A stretch of DNA of 64,000 nucleotides, from contig JBBQFC010000003.1 of assembly GCA_038321615.1 (NCBI GenBank), positions 29,491-93,490 on the forward strand. Reading direction: 5' to 3'. The stretch's first letter is position 1. The number at the start of each line of letters is the position of its first letter. The notes below the pieces were generated by a model, which saw only the letters and a program-made list of their open reading frames with translations, searched no databases and had not been told where the DNA came from. Source of the DNA: JBBQFC01 sp038321615 (GTDB lineage: Bacteria > Bacteroidota > Bacteroidia > Flavobacteriales_D > Cryomorphaceae). This document shows, in pieces, positions 17,951 to 27,408 of the stretch. The position numbers and the translations under genes are program-made.

Positions 17951-19088
17951 ACCGAAACTTTTAATTTTCACAGATTGGTACCTCCCCGGCTATCAGGCGG
18001 GCGGCCCGGTGCGGTCTATCGCCAACTTGGCCATTGACTTGGCCGGGCACTTTGATATTTCTATTGTCTGCCGCGACCGCGATTATCTTTCCACAAATCC
18101 ATACCCCAACACACCGGCCAATGAATGGGTGCACCGACCAGAAGCGCGGGTGATGTATCTCGATCAAAAGCATCAAAATTATTCGACGATAAAGTCGATT
18201 TTGGCCGCTTTTCCTACTGAAACACCTGTGCATGTAAATGGAATGTTTTCTCCGGTGTTTTCGGTTTTTCCCATTAAAGCAGCTTTAGCTTTAAAACGGC
18301 GACATATTATTTCGCCGCGCGGCATGTTAGCTCCCAGTGCATTGGCATTAAAAGGCACCAAGAAGAAACTTTTTCTCGCTGCTCTGAAGCGTTTAGGATG
18401 GTATCGAAAGGCAGAATTTCACGCTACTTCGGCGGAAGAAGTACGGTCAATTCAAACCGTTTTGGGAATTGATTCGGCACGCGTTTCTCTGATTCCTAAT
18501 ATACCGGGAAGTCCGGTTGCTACTGTAAGAGCTCCAAAGCGTGCGAAGAGGCTTCGAATACTTCAAGTTGCCCGGATCGCACCCGAGAAAAACAATCTAT
18601 TTGCCATCCAAATCCTTCGAGACATTCCTCCGGAAGTCGAAGTGGAATTCAAACTGGTGGGACCCGTTTACGATCAATCGTATTTCGAAATGTGTAAGAT
18701 TGAAGCTGCGGCCCTGCCGGGCCATTTACGAGTGGAGTTTGCTGGAAGCGCCACACCGGTGGAAATAGAAAAACTGTATGGCCATTTTGATCTCTTCTTT
18801 CTCCCTTCCCTCGGCGAAAATTATGGCCATGCCATCATCGACGCACTCCTTCACGGATGCCCGGTGCTCATCAGCGACCGCACACCTTGGCGCGATCTAC
18901 AGGGTTTGCAGGTAGGAGCCGACATAGCATTAGAAGATAAAGTAGGGTTTGTGAATTTCATTTGTAATTTGGCCAATATGAATGAAGCGGATTATTGCGG
19001 CACTTATAGCCACATAGCTTCCACAGCAGCCACTTTAATGGATAGACCAGATATGATTGAAAATTATTCCAGGCTTTTCCATGAATAA
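17937..19088 (+). CDS. Glycosyltransferase family 4
   Basis: A 383-residue GT-B protein. LLIFTDWYLPGYQAGGPVRS is the acceptor loop, SPRGMLAPSAL and VSLIPNIPG are in the linker, ILQVARIAPEKNNLFA starts the donor domain, and FLPSLGENYGHAIIDALLHG is the retaining GT4 motif. This N-terminal pattern (Y-x-PGYQAGGPVRS) recurs in many Bacteroidota exopolysaccharide loci. It overlaps asnB by 14 nt. The final codons overlap the acetyltransferase by 8 nt. Confidence 0.9.
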   Translation: MESDKPKLLIFTDWYLPGYQAGGPVRSIANLAIDLAGHFDISIVCRDRDYLSTNPYPNTPANEWVHRPEARVMYLDQKHQNYSTIKSILAAFPTETPVHVNGMFSPVFSVFPIKAALALKRRHIISPRGMLAPSALALKGTKKKLFLAALKRLGWYRKAEFHATSAEEVRSIQTVLGIDSARVSLIPNIPGSPVATVRAPKRAKRLRILQVARIAPEKNNLFAIQILRDIPPEVEVEFKLVGPVYDQSYFEMCKIEAAALPGHLRVEFAGSATPVEIEKLYGHFDLFFLPSLGENYGHAIIDALLHGCPVLISDRTPWRDLQGLQVGADIALEDKVGFVNFICNLANMNEADYCGTYSHIASTAATLMDRPDMIENYSRLFHE

Positions 19089-19629
19089 GGTCGATTTATC
19101 TGCGTATAACAACGACCATTTTCGCCCCGGATCCATTTGGAAACGCGCGATATGGCTCGTATTGAATGCCGTTATTTTTGAATCGAGCATCTTTCCATTT
19201 ACAGGATTAAAAGCGGGTCTGCTTCGGGCTTTCGGAGCAAAAATTGGTCGTGGAGTGGTCGTTAAAATCAAGGTTTCGATTAAATACCCCTGGTTTCTCG
19301 AAATCGGCGATCATTCGTGGATTGGCGAAGGGGTTTGGATTGATAATCTCACCCTTGTTTCCATTGGCAAAAATGTATGTCTTTCGCAAGGCGCCATGCT
19401 TCTAACGGGCAACCACGATTACTCATCGGCTACATTCGACCTGCGCGAAGCACCCATAACTATCGAAGAGGGCGCATGGATAGGAGCGAAGGCCATAGTT
19501 TGTCCTGGAATTACCGTTAAGTCGCATGCTGTACTCGCAGTTGGTAGCATAGCCACCACCCACCTGGATGCGTATACAGTGTATGCTGGCAATCCAGCTG
19601 TGGCAAAGCGACAAAGAACCATCGGATGA
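19081..19629 (+). CDS. WcaF-like colanic-acid-type O-acetyltransferase
   Basis: A protein of about 182 residues starting MNKVDLSAYNNDHFRPGS, the characteristic N-terminus of WcaF homologues. The rest is a left-handed beta-helix of hexapeptide repeats (IGEGVWIDNLTLVSIGKN, IEEGAWIGAKAIVCPGI), with the active-site His region LLTGNHDYSS. It would transfer acetyl from acetyl-CoA to a sugar of the repeat unit. ATG 19081 is preferred to ATG 19057 because the family begins at VDLSAYNN and the 8-nt overlap matches its neighbours. Confidence 0.87.
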   Translation: MNKVDLSAYNNDHFRPGSIWKRAIWLVLNAVIFESSIFPFTGLKAGLLRAFGAKIGRGVVVKIKVSIKYPWFLEIGDHSWIGEGVWIDNLTLVSIGKNVCLSQGAMLLTGNHDYSSATFDLREAPITIEEGAWIGAKAIVCPGITVKSHAVLAVGSIATTHLDAYTVYAGNPAVAKRQRTIG

Positions 19630-20375
19630 AATGCTCGGTCATAACTGTGTGCTTCAACGCAGCCGAAACCATCGCTGCGACCATAGACTCTGTATTACAC
19701 CAGGATTTATGCGACTTTGAATACCTGATAATCGACGGCGCTTCTACCGACGCCACGCCCGCGATTGTAGCCTCTTATCGCGATCAGCGAATCACTTGGC
19801 GGAGCGGAAAGGACGGTGGGGTTTACTTTGCTATGAATAAAGGCCTGGCTCAGGCTACCGGCGAAATCATCGCCATCATCAACGCCGACGATACATTCGC
19901 TCACCGGTCGGTACTCTCAAAAGTGGCTTCCTATATGGAAGTGAGCGATGCCGATAGTTGCTATGGCGATTTGGAATATGTCGATCGGGTGCGAACCGAC
20001 AAGGTGCTCCGCCGATGGATTTCGGGCGTCTACAATATCGAAAACTTTCGATTTGGATGGATGCCGCCCCATCCCGCATTTTTCCTAAAGCGGGAGCTGT
20101 ATCTGGAGTATGGCTCTTTCGAAACCATTTTGCGCACAAGCGCAGATTACGAGCTCATGCTTCGAATGCTTTACAAGAAAGGCGTTTCCACGGTATATCT
20201 GCCGGAGGTTCTTGTGCAAATGAAAGCGGGTGGTCAGAGCAATTTGAGTCTCAATAATAGGCTCAGAGCCAATGCCGAAGACCGAAAAGCGTGGCGATTG
20301 AACGGATTGAACGGTGGATTTTTGGCCAGTTTCCTAAAGCCCTTGCGCAAGTTGAAGCAGTTTCGAACCCGTTAG
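19626..20375 (+). CDS. Glycosyltransferase family 2 (WcaA-like)
   Basis: A 249-residue GT-A enzyme: SVITVCFNAAETIAATIDS, then YLIIDGASTDAT, SGKDGGVYFAMNKGLAQATG, and INADD as the DxD-type metal site near residue 87. WMPPHPAFFLKRELY is typical of the WcaA/WfgS-type GT2 that often closes exopolysaccharide operons. ATGA overlap with wcaF. Its stop (TAG 20373-20375) interlocks with the stop of the convergent gene at 20372, leaving no room for a separate terminator. Confidence 0.88.
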   Translation: MKCSVITVCFNAAETIAATIDSVLHQDLCDFEYLIIDGASTDATPAIVASYRDQRITWRSGKDGGVYFAMNKGLAQATGEIIAIINADDTFAHRSVLSKVASYMEVSDADSCYGDLEYVDRVRTDKVLRRWISGVYNIENFRFGWMPPHPAFFLKRELYLEYGSFETILRTSADYELMLRMLYKKGVSTVYLPEVLVQMKAGGQSNLSLNNRLRANAEDRKAWRLNGLNGGFLASFLKPLRKLKQFRTR

Positions 20376-21343
20376 AACTTCGCCCGGGACTTTCTACGCG
20401 TGCGTTTCTTACTTTTTATCCAACTATAGCGCCGCTTATAAAAGCTGCTTCGCCCTTTAATTACGTAAGAGTAGCTGAGTTGGGTGAAGAGATAGCCATC
20501 GTTATTCGTAGGGTCACCCCGTTTTTCTCCCGGAGCAAAACTCCCGCCATTTGGTATGTCAACTCCCTGGGCTATAGCCAAATCGCTCGCAGTTTGAAGA
20601 GATAATTCGTCTGTCCGGTTGGACAGTTGGTAGGCAAGGGCATTGTTATCCTGCGATACTTCGCTTGGGCTGGCGTAACTGGTGCTCACATCGTCGAGGT
20701 AATCAGTAAAAGTGGTGCGATAGCCGATTTCCCATCCAAAACGGTGTTGCTTCTTGTGGGTGAAATACAGACCAAGACCCGCTGGAAGGCTAAATTGCCA
20801 AAGGCTGTATTCTTCACCTTCCGTTTGGAGCGGTTGCAATTCTATATTCTGGCCATTGAACTCTTCCAAATCGCCGTAATAGGTCGTTTTTGGATTGTGG
20901 CGAGCTATACCAGTGCCCAGAAAGGCATAAAGTTTAAAATCGGGATTATAGTACCCGCGCCCGCCGACATCGCTATCGTAGAAAAGCGTAAGCTCCATGC
21001 GGGTTGTGAGTTCATAAATATTGTTAGAAAAACTTAAATTTCGCGCTACCCTGGCCGGATTCAACGAATTGTAATCATTGCCTTTTATGTGGCCGTAGTT
21101 GAAACCAACGTTCACCGCCATCTGCTGCGAAAATTTATAGCGGCCAAAAGCCCCAACGCTCAACTGGGTGCGGTTGAGTTTCATGTCAAACAAGAAATCA
21201 CGACGGGTTTCTTCCTTTCCGCCAATTTCGCCGAGGTAATTTGCCACACCGATATTTGCTCCGAAATCCCATCGATACTGGGCGTTCACAGTCGAGATGC
21301 CCAGAAGACAGAAGAAGATAATTAAAGAATGGTTTTTACGCAT
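20372..21343 (-). CDS. DUF6089-family outer-membrane beta-barrel protein
   Basis: A 323-residue protein starting MRKNHSLIIFFCLLGISTVNAQ, a clear Sec signal peptide ending NAQ. YRWDFGANIGVANYLGEIGG and alternating aromatic beta strands (QMAVNVGFNYGHIKG, FKLYAFLGTGIARHN, FGWEIGYRTTFTDYLDD) follow, with a Lys/Arg-rich C-terminus. This matches the Bacteroidota DUF6089 barrel family. Its function is unknown and it may be related to outer-membrane assembly. The reading frame stays open upstream to 21496, but ATG 21343 is chosen because it starts the signal peptide and a TATATTTG promoter box sits just 5 nt upstream. Confidence 0.82.
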   Translation of the reverse strand: MRKNHSLIIFFCLLGISTVNAQYRWDFGANIGVANYLGEIGGKEETRRDFLFDMKLNRTQLSVGAFGRYKFSQQMAVNVGFNYGHIKGNDYNSLNPARVARNLSFSNNIYELTTRMELTLFYDSDVGGRGYYNPDFKLYAFLGTGIARHNPKTTYYGDLEEFNGQNIELQPLQTEGEEYSLWQFSLPAGLGLYFTHKKQHRFGWEIGYRTTFTDYLDDVSTSYASPSEVSQDNNALAYQLSNRTDELSLQTASDLAIAQGVDIPNGGSFAPGEKRGDPTNNDGYLFTQLSYSYVIKGRSSFYKRRYSWIKSKKRTRRKSRAKF

Positions 21344-21348
21344 TGCCG

Positions 21349-21356
21349 CAAATATA
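21349..21356 (-). promoter_or_regulatory. TAnnTTTG -7 box upstream of the DUF6089 gene
   Basis: On the minus strand the sequence TATATTTG matches the Bacteroidota sigma-ABfr -7 consensus TAnnTTTG. It ends 5 nt before the ATG at 21343, so the transcript would be leaderless or nearly so. No good TTTG -33 box is visible at the usual spacing. Confidence 0.45.
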
Positions 21357-21479
21357 GTATTTATGGCTGATTCTGTCGGAGTCCATAAGATCTTCCTTTC
21401 TGGTGAGTACGAAAGAGCTCGACGTGGCTGTGAAGCCTTTGGATTTTGTTTCTTCGCAGTCCCAAATATTCCTTTTTGT

Positions 21480-22433
21480 ATGCCCAATAGAATCACCGAG
21501 CTCTTACAAATACGTTACCCTATCATTCAAGCCGGTATGGTATGGTGCAGTGGGTGGCGCTTGGCCTCGGCTTGCTCCAATAATGGTATTCTTGGCGTAT
21601 TGGGTGCCGGCTCGATGTACCCAAATGTATTGCGCGAGCACATTGAAAAAATGCATGCTGCTACCGATCGACCTTTCGCTGTAAATGTCCCGCTGCTCTA
21701 TCCTGAGATGGATGAATTGATCGAAATAATTCTAGCAGGTAAAGTCCCCGTTGTTATTACCTCGGCTGGAAATCCAGCAAAATATGCCGGAGTATTCAAG
21801 TCGGCAGGATGCACGCTGCTCCATGTGGTGAGCTCGGCAAAATTTGCCGAAAAGGCCGCCAATGCTGGCGTAGATGCCATAATCTGCGAAGGATTTGAAG
21901 CTGGCGGGCATAACGGCAGGGAAGAGACTACCACCCTATGCTTGGTGCCGCAAGTGCGAAAAGCCGTAGATTTGCCCCTGGTGGCGGCTGGAGGCATTGC
22001 CACGGGCCAAGCCATGTACGCTGCCATGGCGCTTGGAGCTGATGGAGTTCAAATTGGGAGCCGCTTTGCCGTAGCTTCTGAAAGCTCTGCGCACGAAGCT
22101 TATAAGCAAAGGGTGGTCGATGCAGTAGAAGGAGATACAGTCTTAACCTTGAAGGAATTAGCTCCGGTGCGCTTGATTAAAAATGCCTTTTACGAGCAGG
22201 TACAAGCGGCATATTTGCGCGGAGCTTCGGCGGCAGAACTAGCCGCAATACTTGGACGCGCTCGCGCGAAACGCGGTATTTTTGAAGGCGACCTGGCAGA
22301 AGGCGAACTCGAAATAGGTCAAGTTTCGGCTTTAATCGACCATATCGAGCCCGTCAAAGCCATCGTTGCCGAAATAGTTGAAGATTTTGAAAAAACCAAG
22401 GCTGTAATGGCTGAAATAGCTTTTGAACAATGA
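21480..22433 (+). CDS. Nitronate monooxygenase / NPD-like FMN-dependent oxidoreductase
   Basis: A protein of about 317 residues beginning MPNRITELLQIRYPIIQAGM, the usual start of this TIM-barrel flavoprotein family. GILGVLGAGSM, PFAVNVPLL, VVITSAGNP, CEGFEAGGHNGREE (His in GGHNG), LVAAGGI and GADGVQIGSRF (FMN phosphate binding) are all present in order. Members oxidise nitronates or act as enoyl-ACP reductase-like enzymes (FabK). Which applies here cannot be decided. The frame is open back to 21297, but only ATG 21480 fits the family. ATGA overlap with the M16 gene. Confidence 0.87.
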   Translation: MPNRITELLQIRYPIIQAGMVWCSGWRLASACSNNGILGVLGAGSMYPNVLREHIEKMHAATDRPFAVNVPLLYPEMDELIEIILAGKVPVVITSAGNPAKYAGVFKSAGCTLLHVVSSAKFAEKAANAGVDAIICEGFEAGGHNGREETTTLCLVPQVRKAVDLPLVAAGGIATGQAMYAAMALGADGVQIGSRFAVASESSAHEAYKQRVVDAVEGDTVLTLKELAPVRLIKNAFYEQVQAAYLRGASAAELAAILGRARAKRGIFEGDLAEGELEIGQVSALIDHIEPVKAIVAEIVEDFEKTKAVMAEIAFEQ

Positions 22434-23671
22434 TACATTTTCACAAGTACACCTTGCCGAATGGATTGCGCATCCTGGTGCATGTAGATGAGAGTACCCC
22501 CATCGTGGCCATCAATACGCTATACGATGTAGGAGCGCGCGATGAAACGCCGGATAAAACAGGGTTTGCCCATTTATTCGAGCACTTAATGTTCGGGGGA
22601 AGCATCCATATTCCTCAATTTGACACCCCTCTGCAAGAAGCTGGAGGAAATAACAATGCTTTTACGAGCAACGATATCACAAATTACTATGTAACGCTAC
22701 CCGTCGAAAACGTCGAAACCGCGCTGTGGTTGGAGTCGGATCGGATGCTCAATCTGGCTTTCAGCCCAGAGAGTTTGGAAGTGCAGCGTAAGGTGGTAAT
22801 TGAAGAATTTAAACAGCGCTACCTCAATCAGCCTTACGGCGATGTGTGGCTCGAACTCCGGCCTATGGCGTACAAGACCCACCCTTACCGCTGGGCGACC
22901 ATTGGCCAAAGCATCGCGCATATAGAAGACGCTACGCTCGAAGATGTAAAGGCATTTTTTGCTGCACATTACAATCCGGCGAACGCCATTTTGAGCATTG
23001 CAGGCAATGTCGATCCGGAGCGTATTTTCCAACAGGTGGAGCACTGGTACGCAGATATCCCGGCCAAAGTCAAACCGCGTAGAAACTTACCAGCGGAGCA
23101 GCCCAACAAGGGGTATGAACTTAAAACCCTGCTGCGCAACGTCCCGCAAAATGCCCTTTACATGGCTTGGTCGATGCCCGAGCGAATGCATCCAGATTAC
23201 CCGGCATGCGATCTGCTGAGCGATTTACTCGGTCAGGGAAAAGCGTCGAGACTCTATGAAGCATTGGTGAAAAACCAGGCCCTTTTTACCTCTATTTCCT
23301 GCTACGTTACCGGCAGTATCGACCTGGGTTTACTTGTCATTTCGGGTATGCTCGACCCACAAACCGATTTTGAGACAGCCCGCGCGGCGGTGATGGAGAT
23401 TCTCGCGAATGTGCGACAAACTGCTGCATCTCCAAAAGAGTTACAAAAGGTTAAAAATCAATTCGAGTCCAATTATGTGTTTTCGCAACTCGGTGTGCTC
23501 AACAAGGCTATGAACGCTGCGTTCTTTGAGCTTCTGGGTGATGCTGAATTGGCAAATACCCTCACCGCCCATTATGCTGCCGTGGAAGCCGAAGACATTC
23601 ATCGGTTGGCCGGGCAGATATTCCAAGACGAAAATTTAAGCGAACTCCGCATCCAATCTACCCACGTGTAA
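22430..23671 (+). CDS. M16 zinc metalloprotease, catalytic subunit
   Basis: A 413-residue M16B peptidase. The inverted zinc motif HLFEH (H48-x-x-E51-H52) is intact in GFAHLFEHLMFGG, with the third ligand expected in VVIEEFKQRYLNQPYG about 75 residues later. No signal peptide is seen, so the protein may be cytoplasmic. The family degrades peptides inside a clamshell formed by two halves. The next gene supplies the other half. Translation is coupled to the oxidoreductase gene. Confidence 0.92.
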   Translation: MIHFHKYTLPNGLRILVHVDESTPIVAINTLYDVGARDETPDKTGFAHLFEHLMFGGSIHIPQFDTPLQEAGGNNNAFTSNDITNYYVTLPVENVETALWLESDRMLNLAFSPESLEVQRKVVIEEFKQRYLNQPYGDVWLELRPMAYKTHPYRWATIGQSIAHIEDATLEDVKAFFAAHYNPANAILSIAGNVDPERIFQQVEHWYADIPAKVKPRRNLPAEQPNKGYELKTLLRNVPQNALYMAWSMPERMHPDYPACDLLSDLLGQGKASRLYEALVKNQALFTSISCYVTGSIDLGLLVISGMLDPQTDFETARAAVMEILANVRQTAASPKELQKVKNQFESNYVFSQLGVLNKAMNAAFFELLGDAELANTLTAHYAAVEAEDIHRLAGQIFQDENLSELRIQSTHV

Positions 23672-23672
23672 C

Positions 23673-24950
23673 ATGCCAAACCGAACCATTGCCCCCTTGT
23701 TGGCCTTCCCAAAGGCCATACCCGAATTACCGATATTGCCCGAAACCATTCTCGAAAATCTATCCTGCTACACCCTGGAAGGTGGGAGCGAAGATGTACT
23801 CAAAATTGATGTTGTTTTTAAGGCCGGTACCCTATATGATTCCTATCCGCTGCTGGCGAATACCACACTTGGCAACATCAAAGAAGGGACGGCTAATTTC
23901 ACGGGCCGTGAGATTGCCGAAACGGTCGATTTCTTCGGTTCTCAGATTCAAACCGATATCTCGTACGATCGGGCAGAGATAACGCTGGTAACCCAAGGCA
24001 AACACCTGGTATCACTCTTAGATGTATTTACCGATGTGTTGCTCTTGCCCGTCTTTCCCGAAAAGGAATTTGCGCAATACGTGAAGCGATCGAAAAGCCA
24101 ACTTTCGGTAAATCTGGAGAAAGTCGAATTTAATTGCCGGCTCCTCCTGAGCGAATTGATGTTTTCCGGCCATCCTTACCGCGAGCAGGTTTCGGTTTCG
24201 GCCTATGACGCGCTCACCACCGATATGCTCCGGGCTTTCCATTCCAATCATTTTTCACTGAACGATGCCTATGTGCTAATTTCGGGTAGAGGCACCGCAA
24301 CTGCTAAAGATGCGCTTGCCGCGGCACTCTCGGCTAAATGGAAAGCGCAGGCATCGTCACTGCGCGATACCTCAGCTGCAAATTGGCAGTATTCTCCTTC
24401 GGAGAAACGATCGCGAAAAGCCGATGCACTCCAAAGTGCCATACGAATGGGCGCTCCGGCGCTTTCCAGAAACCATCCCGATTATCCGCTGCTTTATCTT
24501 GCTAATATGGCCTTGGGTGGGTATTTCGGTTCGCGGCTTATGCAAAATATTCGCGAAGACAAAGGCTATACTTACGGAATAGGCTCATCGATAAACGTAC
24601 TCGAAGATGCCGCCTATTTGCTCATTTCCACCCAAGTGGGAGCAGAAGTTACCGAGGCAACGCTCCACGAGATCCGATTTGAACTCCAACGAATGCAGAC
24701 CGCCGCGATCGATGCTGCCGAGCTGCAGCGAATCAAACGGTATATTTTGGGCAACCTGGTAGAAAGTTTCGATGGCCCCTTCGCTACCGCCGATCGCTTA
24801 AAACTTATGATCAATCACAGATTAGATGGCGGTTATTTTTCGCGATTTGCCCAGCGTATTCCACACATCACAGCAGAAGAAATCACAGCAGTGTCGGCCG
24901 AATTTTTTAACGAAAAGCGGTTCAGCCTGGCTGTAGTGGGCGAGTGGTAG
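23673..24950 (+). CDS. M16 protease-like protein, inactive partner subunit
   Basis: A 425-residue M16 fold protein without the zinc motif: the equivalent site reads LGNIKEGTANF instead of HxxEH. The conserved substrate-binding Arg/Tyr region NIREDKGYTYGIGSS near residue 295 is retained. This is the classic active/inactive M16 pair, where this subunit binds peptide and completes the chamber. It starts 1 nt after the stop of the active subunit and is surely in the same operon. An inverted repeat begins at its stop codon. Confidence 0.9.
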   Translation: MPNRTIAPLLAFPKAIPELPILPETILENLSCYTLEGGSEDVLKIDVVFKAGTLYDSYPLLANTTLGNIKEGTANFTGREIAETVDFFGSQIQTDISYDRAEITLVTQGKHLVSLLDVFTDVLLLPVFPEKEFAQYVKRSKSQLSVNLEKVEFNCRLLLSELMFSGHPYREQVSVSAYDALTTDMLRAFHSNHFSLNDAYVLISGRGTATAKDALAAALSAKWKAQASSLRDTSAANWQYSPSEKRSRKADALQSAIRMGAPALSRNHPDYPLLYLANMALGGYFGSRLMQNIREDKGYTYGIGSSINVLEDAAYLLISTQVGAEVTEATLHEIRFELQRMQTAAIDAAELQRIKRYILGNLVESFDGPFATADRLKLMINHRLDGGYFSRFAQRIPHITAEEITAVSAEFFNEKRFSLAVVGEW

Positions 24951-25039
24951 CAGCAATGCCTGCGATAGGTGATACCAAATATGAATAACGGGGGTAAATC
25001 GTGCTGAGTTTATATTTAGTTTGGCATAGGCATTGCCGC
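24950..25039. repeat. 12-bp inverted repeat enclosing a 66-nt loop
   Basis: The arms GCAGCAATGCCT (24950-24961) and AGGCATTGCCGC (25028-25039) pair at 11 of 12 positions. The left arm includes the last base of the M16 stop codon. There is no T-run, so a simple terminator is unlikely. It could be a long hairpin, a protein-binding site or chance. The 298-nt gap 24951-25248 holds nothing else I can support except a weak promoter-like CACTTTTG at 25192-25199. Confidence 0.35.
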
Positions 25040-25248
25040 TCATGCTAAAAATTGCCGATGGACTTATCTACCCTTTGAAAACTGTGTATCATTTTCGTTC
25101 ATTTGCTTTGGCAAAGAATCGTACAAAATCGTTTTGTTGGGCATCGGTGAGTCGCAGCGGTAGGCTGAAAAACGCATTGCACAACATTTCGCACTTTTGT
25201 ACGTCTTTAAGCCAGGTAAGTCTCGGAACCTGCGCTTGCCCACAGGCT

Positions 25249-27306
25249 ATGAATTCAAATGCGCTCAGGTACATATTGATTGGTTTTACTTTGTTCTTGG
25301 CGCTTAGCGCTAAAGCTCAGTATGCCCCGCCTGCGCTGCACTGTGCGAGTGTAAATCCCGATGGCACTGTACAACTTACTTGGACCCCCGTAGCGGGTGT
25401 AAACCCTGCCACCACTTACCGCGTGTACAGAGATACCGGCGCAGGTTTTCAATTTGTCAATGTGGTTGGTCCTTCAAATTCCACAGGATACTTCGACGGC
25501 CTGGTCAATGCCAATTTGGGAGCGGTGACCTATTACGTTACAACCGACTTCGACAACGAGTCGCTGCCGAGCAACGCAGTTTCGACACTCTTTGTGCAGG
25601 TTACGCCTTTAAATCTCAGTTCCATAGCCTTGGTAAATTGGAATGCCGCCTCATCTATACCCTTCGTTGGCTTGTATCAGATAGAGCGCAGAATAGCTAT
25701 GGGTGCCTGGGAAACCATTGGCTCCCAGCCACAATCGGTTACTTCCTATTCCGATACTCTACACGGGCTCTGCGTAGCTCCCAATGAAGACCCTATTCAA
25801 GTAGATTATCGCGTGCGAGCCGAATTGGCTGAGTGCACTTCCATATCGACAATTGCAGGCGGAGAATTTCAGGATCTTTTGGGGCCAGCGCCACCCCAAG
25901 TCGAAACGGTGCTTATAAATCCTACCACTGGCGATGCTGAAATTTACTGGTATCCCAGCCAAGCCCCCGATCTCGAAAAATACATTGTTCAGTCTATTAT
26001 TCAGGAGCCCGGTGGCCAAGTGTCCTTAAATATTGGGAGCGTACAAGCGGGTTTGTCCACTACGTATATTTATCAGGAAGCATCTTTATTGAATAGCAGC
26101 AACCTGGTGGTGATCGCATTCGACTCCTGTGGTAATGACAACAGTTATCTGGGCATTTTCACGACCATGTTCTTGAAAGCAAATTACACCAGTTGTGGGC
26201 AAATCGCCGATATCACCTGGAATGCCTACCAAGGCTGGACCGAAGGAATAGACCGCTACAATCTTTACGCCCAAATAGATGGGGCCCCCTATGAAATTGT
26301 AGCCCAAATACCGGCGACTACCAATAGCTTTTCTTTCGATGTTATGCCCAATTCCGAGTATTGCTTCTATATCGAGGCCCTTTCACTCGGCACACAGCGA
26401 CCTTCCACTTCCAATGCCGCCTGTATAGCTACTGCCTACCCCAACGTGGTCGATTTTGCCTACCTCAGCAGCGTAAGTACCCTCGACAACGGCTCGATTG
26501 AAATACGTATGCATCAGGATATTGAAGGTGTAGGAACGCGTTACGAACTCTTCCGATCGCGGGAGGGTGCCGATTTTCAGAAGACTGCCACCTTGGAGCA
26601 AAGTACCGAACCATTTATTTCCTTTATCGATACCGATGTGGCGAGTTCGGATGAGCAGTACACTTACAAGTGGCGGGTGTTCGATGGATGTGGCCAAGAA
26701 ATATTTGAGTCGAACTCCGGACGCAATATCCTGCTCAGCGCGGCCGGCGGAAGCGAAGCCGCGGTGAATGTATTGGAGTGGGGAAGCTACCTGACTTGGG
26801 AAAATGGTGTGACGGAATATGAAGTGCAGCGCAGGTTGGGTCTTGATGGCGATTTTGAACTCTTCGCAGTGCTTGGCCCACAATCCTTTACGTTTGTTGA
26901 TGATGTAGAGTCATTTATTGAAGACGAAGGCTATTTCTGCTATAAAATCGTGGCCAGCGAAGTGGAAAATAGTTTTGGTTTCAGTTCCACCGCTCAATCT
27001 AACCCGGAATGTGTGAGTCTGCCACCTTTAATGTGGATACCGAATGCCATAGTCATCAACGGCTTCAATACAATCTTCAAGCCTGTAGCTGGTTTTATCG
27101 ATTTCGAATCGTACGATATGGAAGTGCGCAGCAGGTGGGGTCAAATCTTGTTTCAGAGCAATTCGATCGACGATGGCTGGAACGGAACCTTCGATGGCAA
27201 ACGGGTTCGCGAGGATCAATATCAATACATTATTCGCTACCGCGATGGAGCCGGCCAACTCTACATTCGGCAAGGTGCGGTGGTGGTGCTTCACGATCGA
27301 GAATGA
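25249..27306 (+). CDS. T9SS type B sorting-domain protein with fibronectin-like repeats
   Basis: A protein of about 685 residues. MNSNALRYILIGFTLFLALSAKAQ is the signal peptide. Several fibronectin type III-like modules follow (VQLTWTPVAGVNPATTYRVY, DITWNAYQGWTEGIDRYNLY). The last 85 residues are a gliding-motility-associated (type B) C-terminal domain: IPNAIVINGFNTIFKP, MEVRSRWGQILFQS, DGWNGTFDGKRV and YQYIIRYRDG. That domain directs export by the type IX secretion system and sorting to the cell surface. The binding target is unknown. The start at ATG 25249 is set by the signal peptide. The frame itself is open from 25033. Confidence 0.88.
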   Translation: MNSNALRYILIGFTLFLALSAKAQYAPPALHCASVNPDGTVQLTWTPVAGVNPATTYRVYRDTGAGFQFVNVVGPSNSTGYFDGLVNANLGAVTYYVTTDFDNESLPSNAVSTLFVQVTPLNLSSIALVNWNAASSIPFVGLYQIERRIAMGAWETIGSQPQSVTSYSDTLHGLCVAPNEDPIQVDYRVRAELAECTSISTIAGGEFQDLLGPAPPQVETVLINPTTGDAEIYWYPSQAPDLEKYIVQSIIQEPGGQVSLNIGSVQAGLSTTYIYQEASLLNSSNLVVIAFDSCGNDNSYLGIFTTMFLKANYTSCGQIADITWNAYQGWTEGIDRYNLYAQIDGAPYEIVAQIPATTNSFSFDVMPNSEYCFYIEALSLGTQRPSTSNAACIATAYPNVVDFAYLSSVSTLDNGSIEIRMHQDIEGVGTRYELFRSREGADFQKTATLEQSTEPFISFIDTDVASSDEQYTYKWRVFDGCGQEIFESNSGRNILLSAAGGSEAAVNVLEWGSYLTWENGVTEYEVQRRLGLDGDFELFAVLGPQSFTFVDDVESFIEDEGYFCYKIVASEVENSFGFSSTAQSNPECVSLPPLMWIPNAIVINGFNTIFKPVAGFIDFESYDMEVRSRWGQILFQSNSIDDGWNGTFDGKRVREDQYQYIIRYRDGAGQLYIRQGAVVVLHDRE

Positions 27307-27364
27307 TCGAATTTAGGCCGCCCGATTTGCTTAATTTAACGGCTCAACCCACTTAAATAATTCA

Positions 27365-27372
27365 TACTTTTG
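27365..27372 (+). promoter_or_regulatory. TAnnTTTG -7 box for guaB
   Basis: TACTTTTG matches TAnnTTTG exactly and ends 36 nt before the guaB ATG at 27409, giving a leader of about 30 nt. The -33 region (about 27338-27345) has no recognisable TTTG, so strength is uncertain. Confidence 0.5.
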
Positions 27373-27408
27373 CCGGAATTTATTGATACCCTTCAAACGA
27401 TATCGCGT

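Noticed and set aside
25089..25274. Minus-strand 61-codon frame upstream of the T9SS gene
   Set aside because: It overlaps the signal-peptide start, shows no family features, and may be chance.
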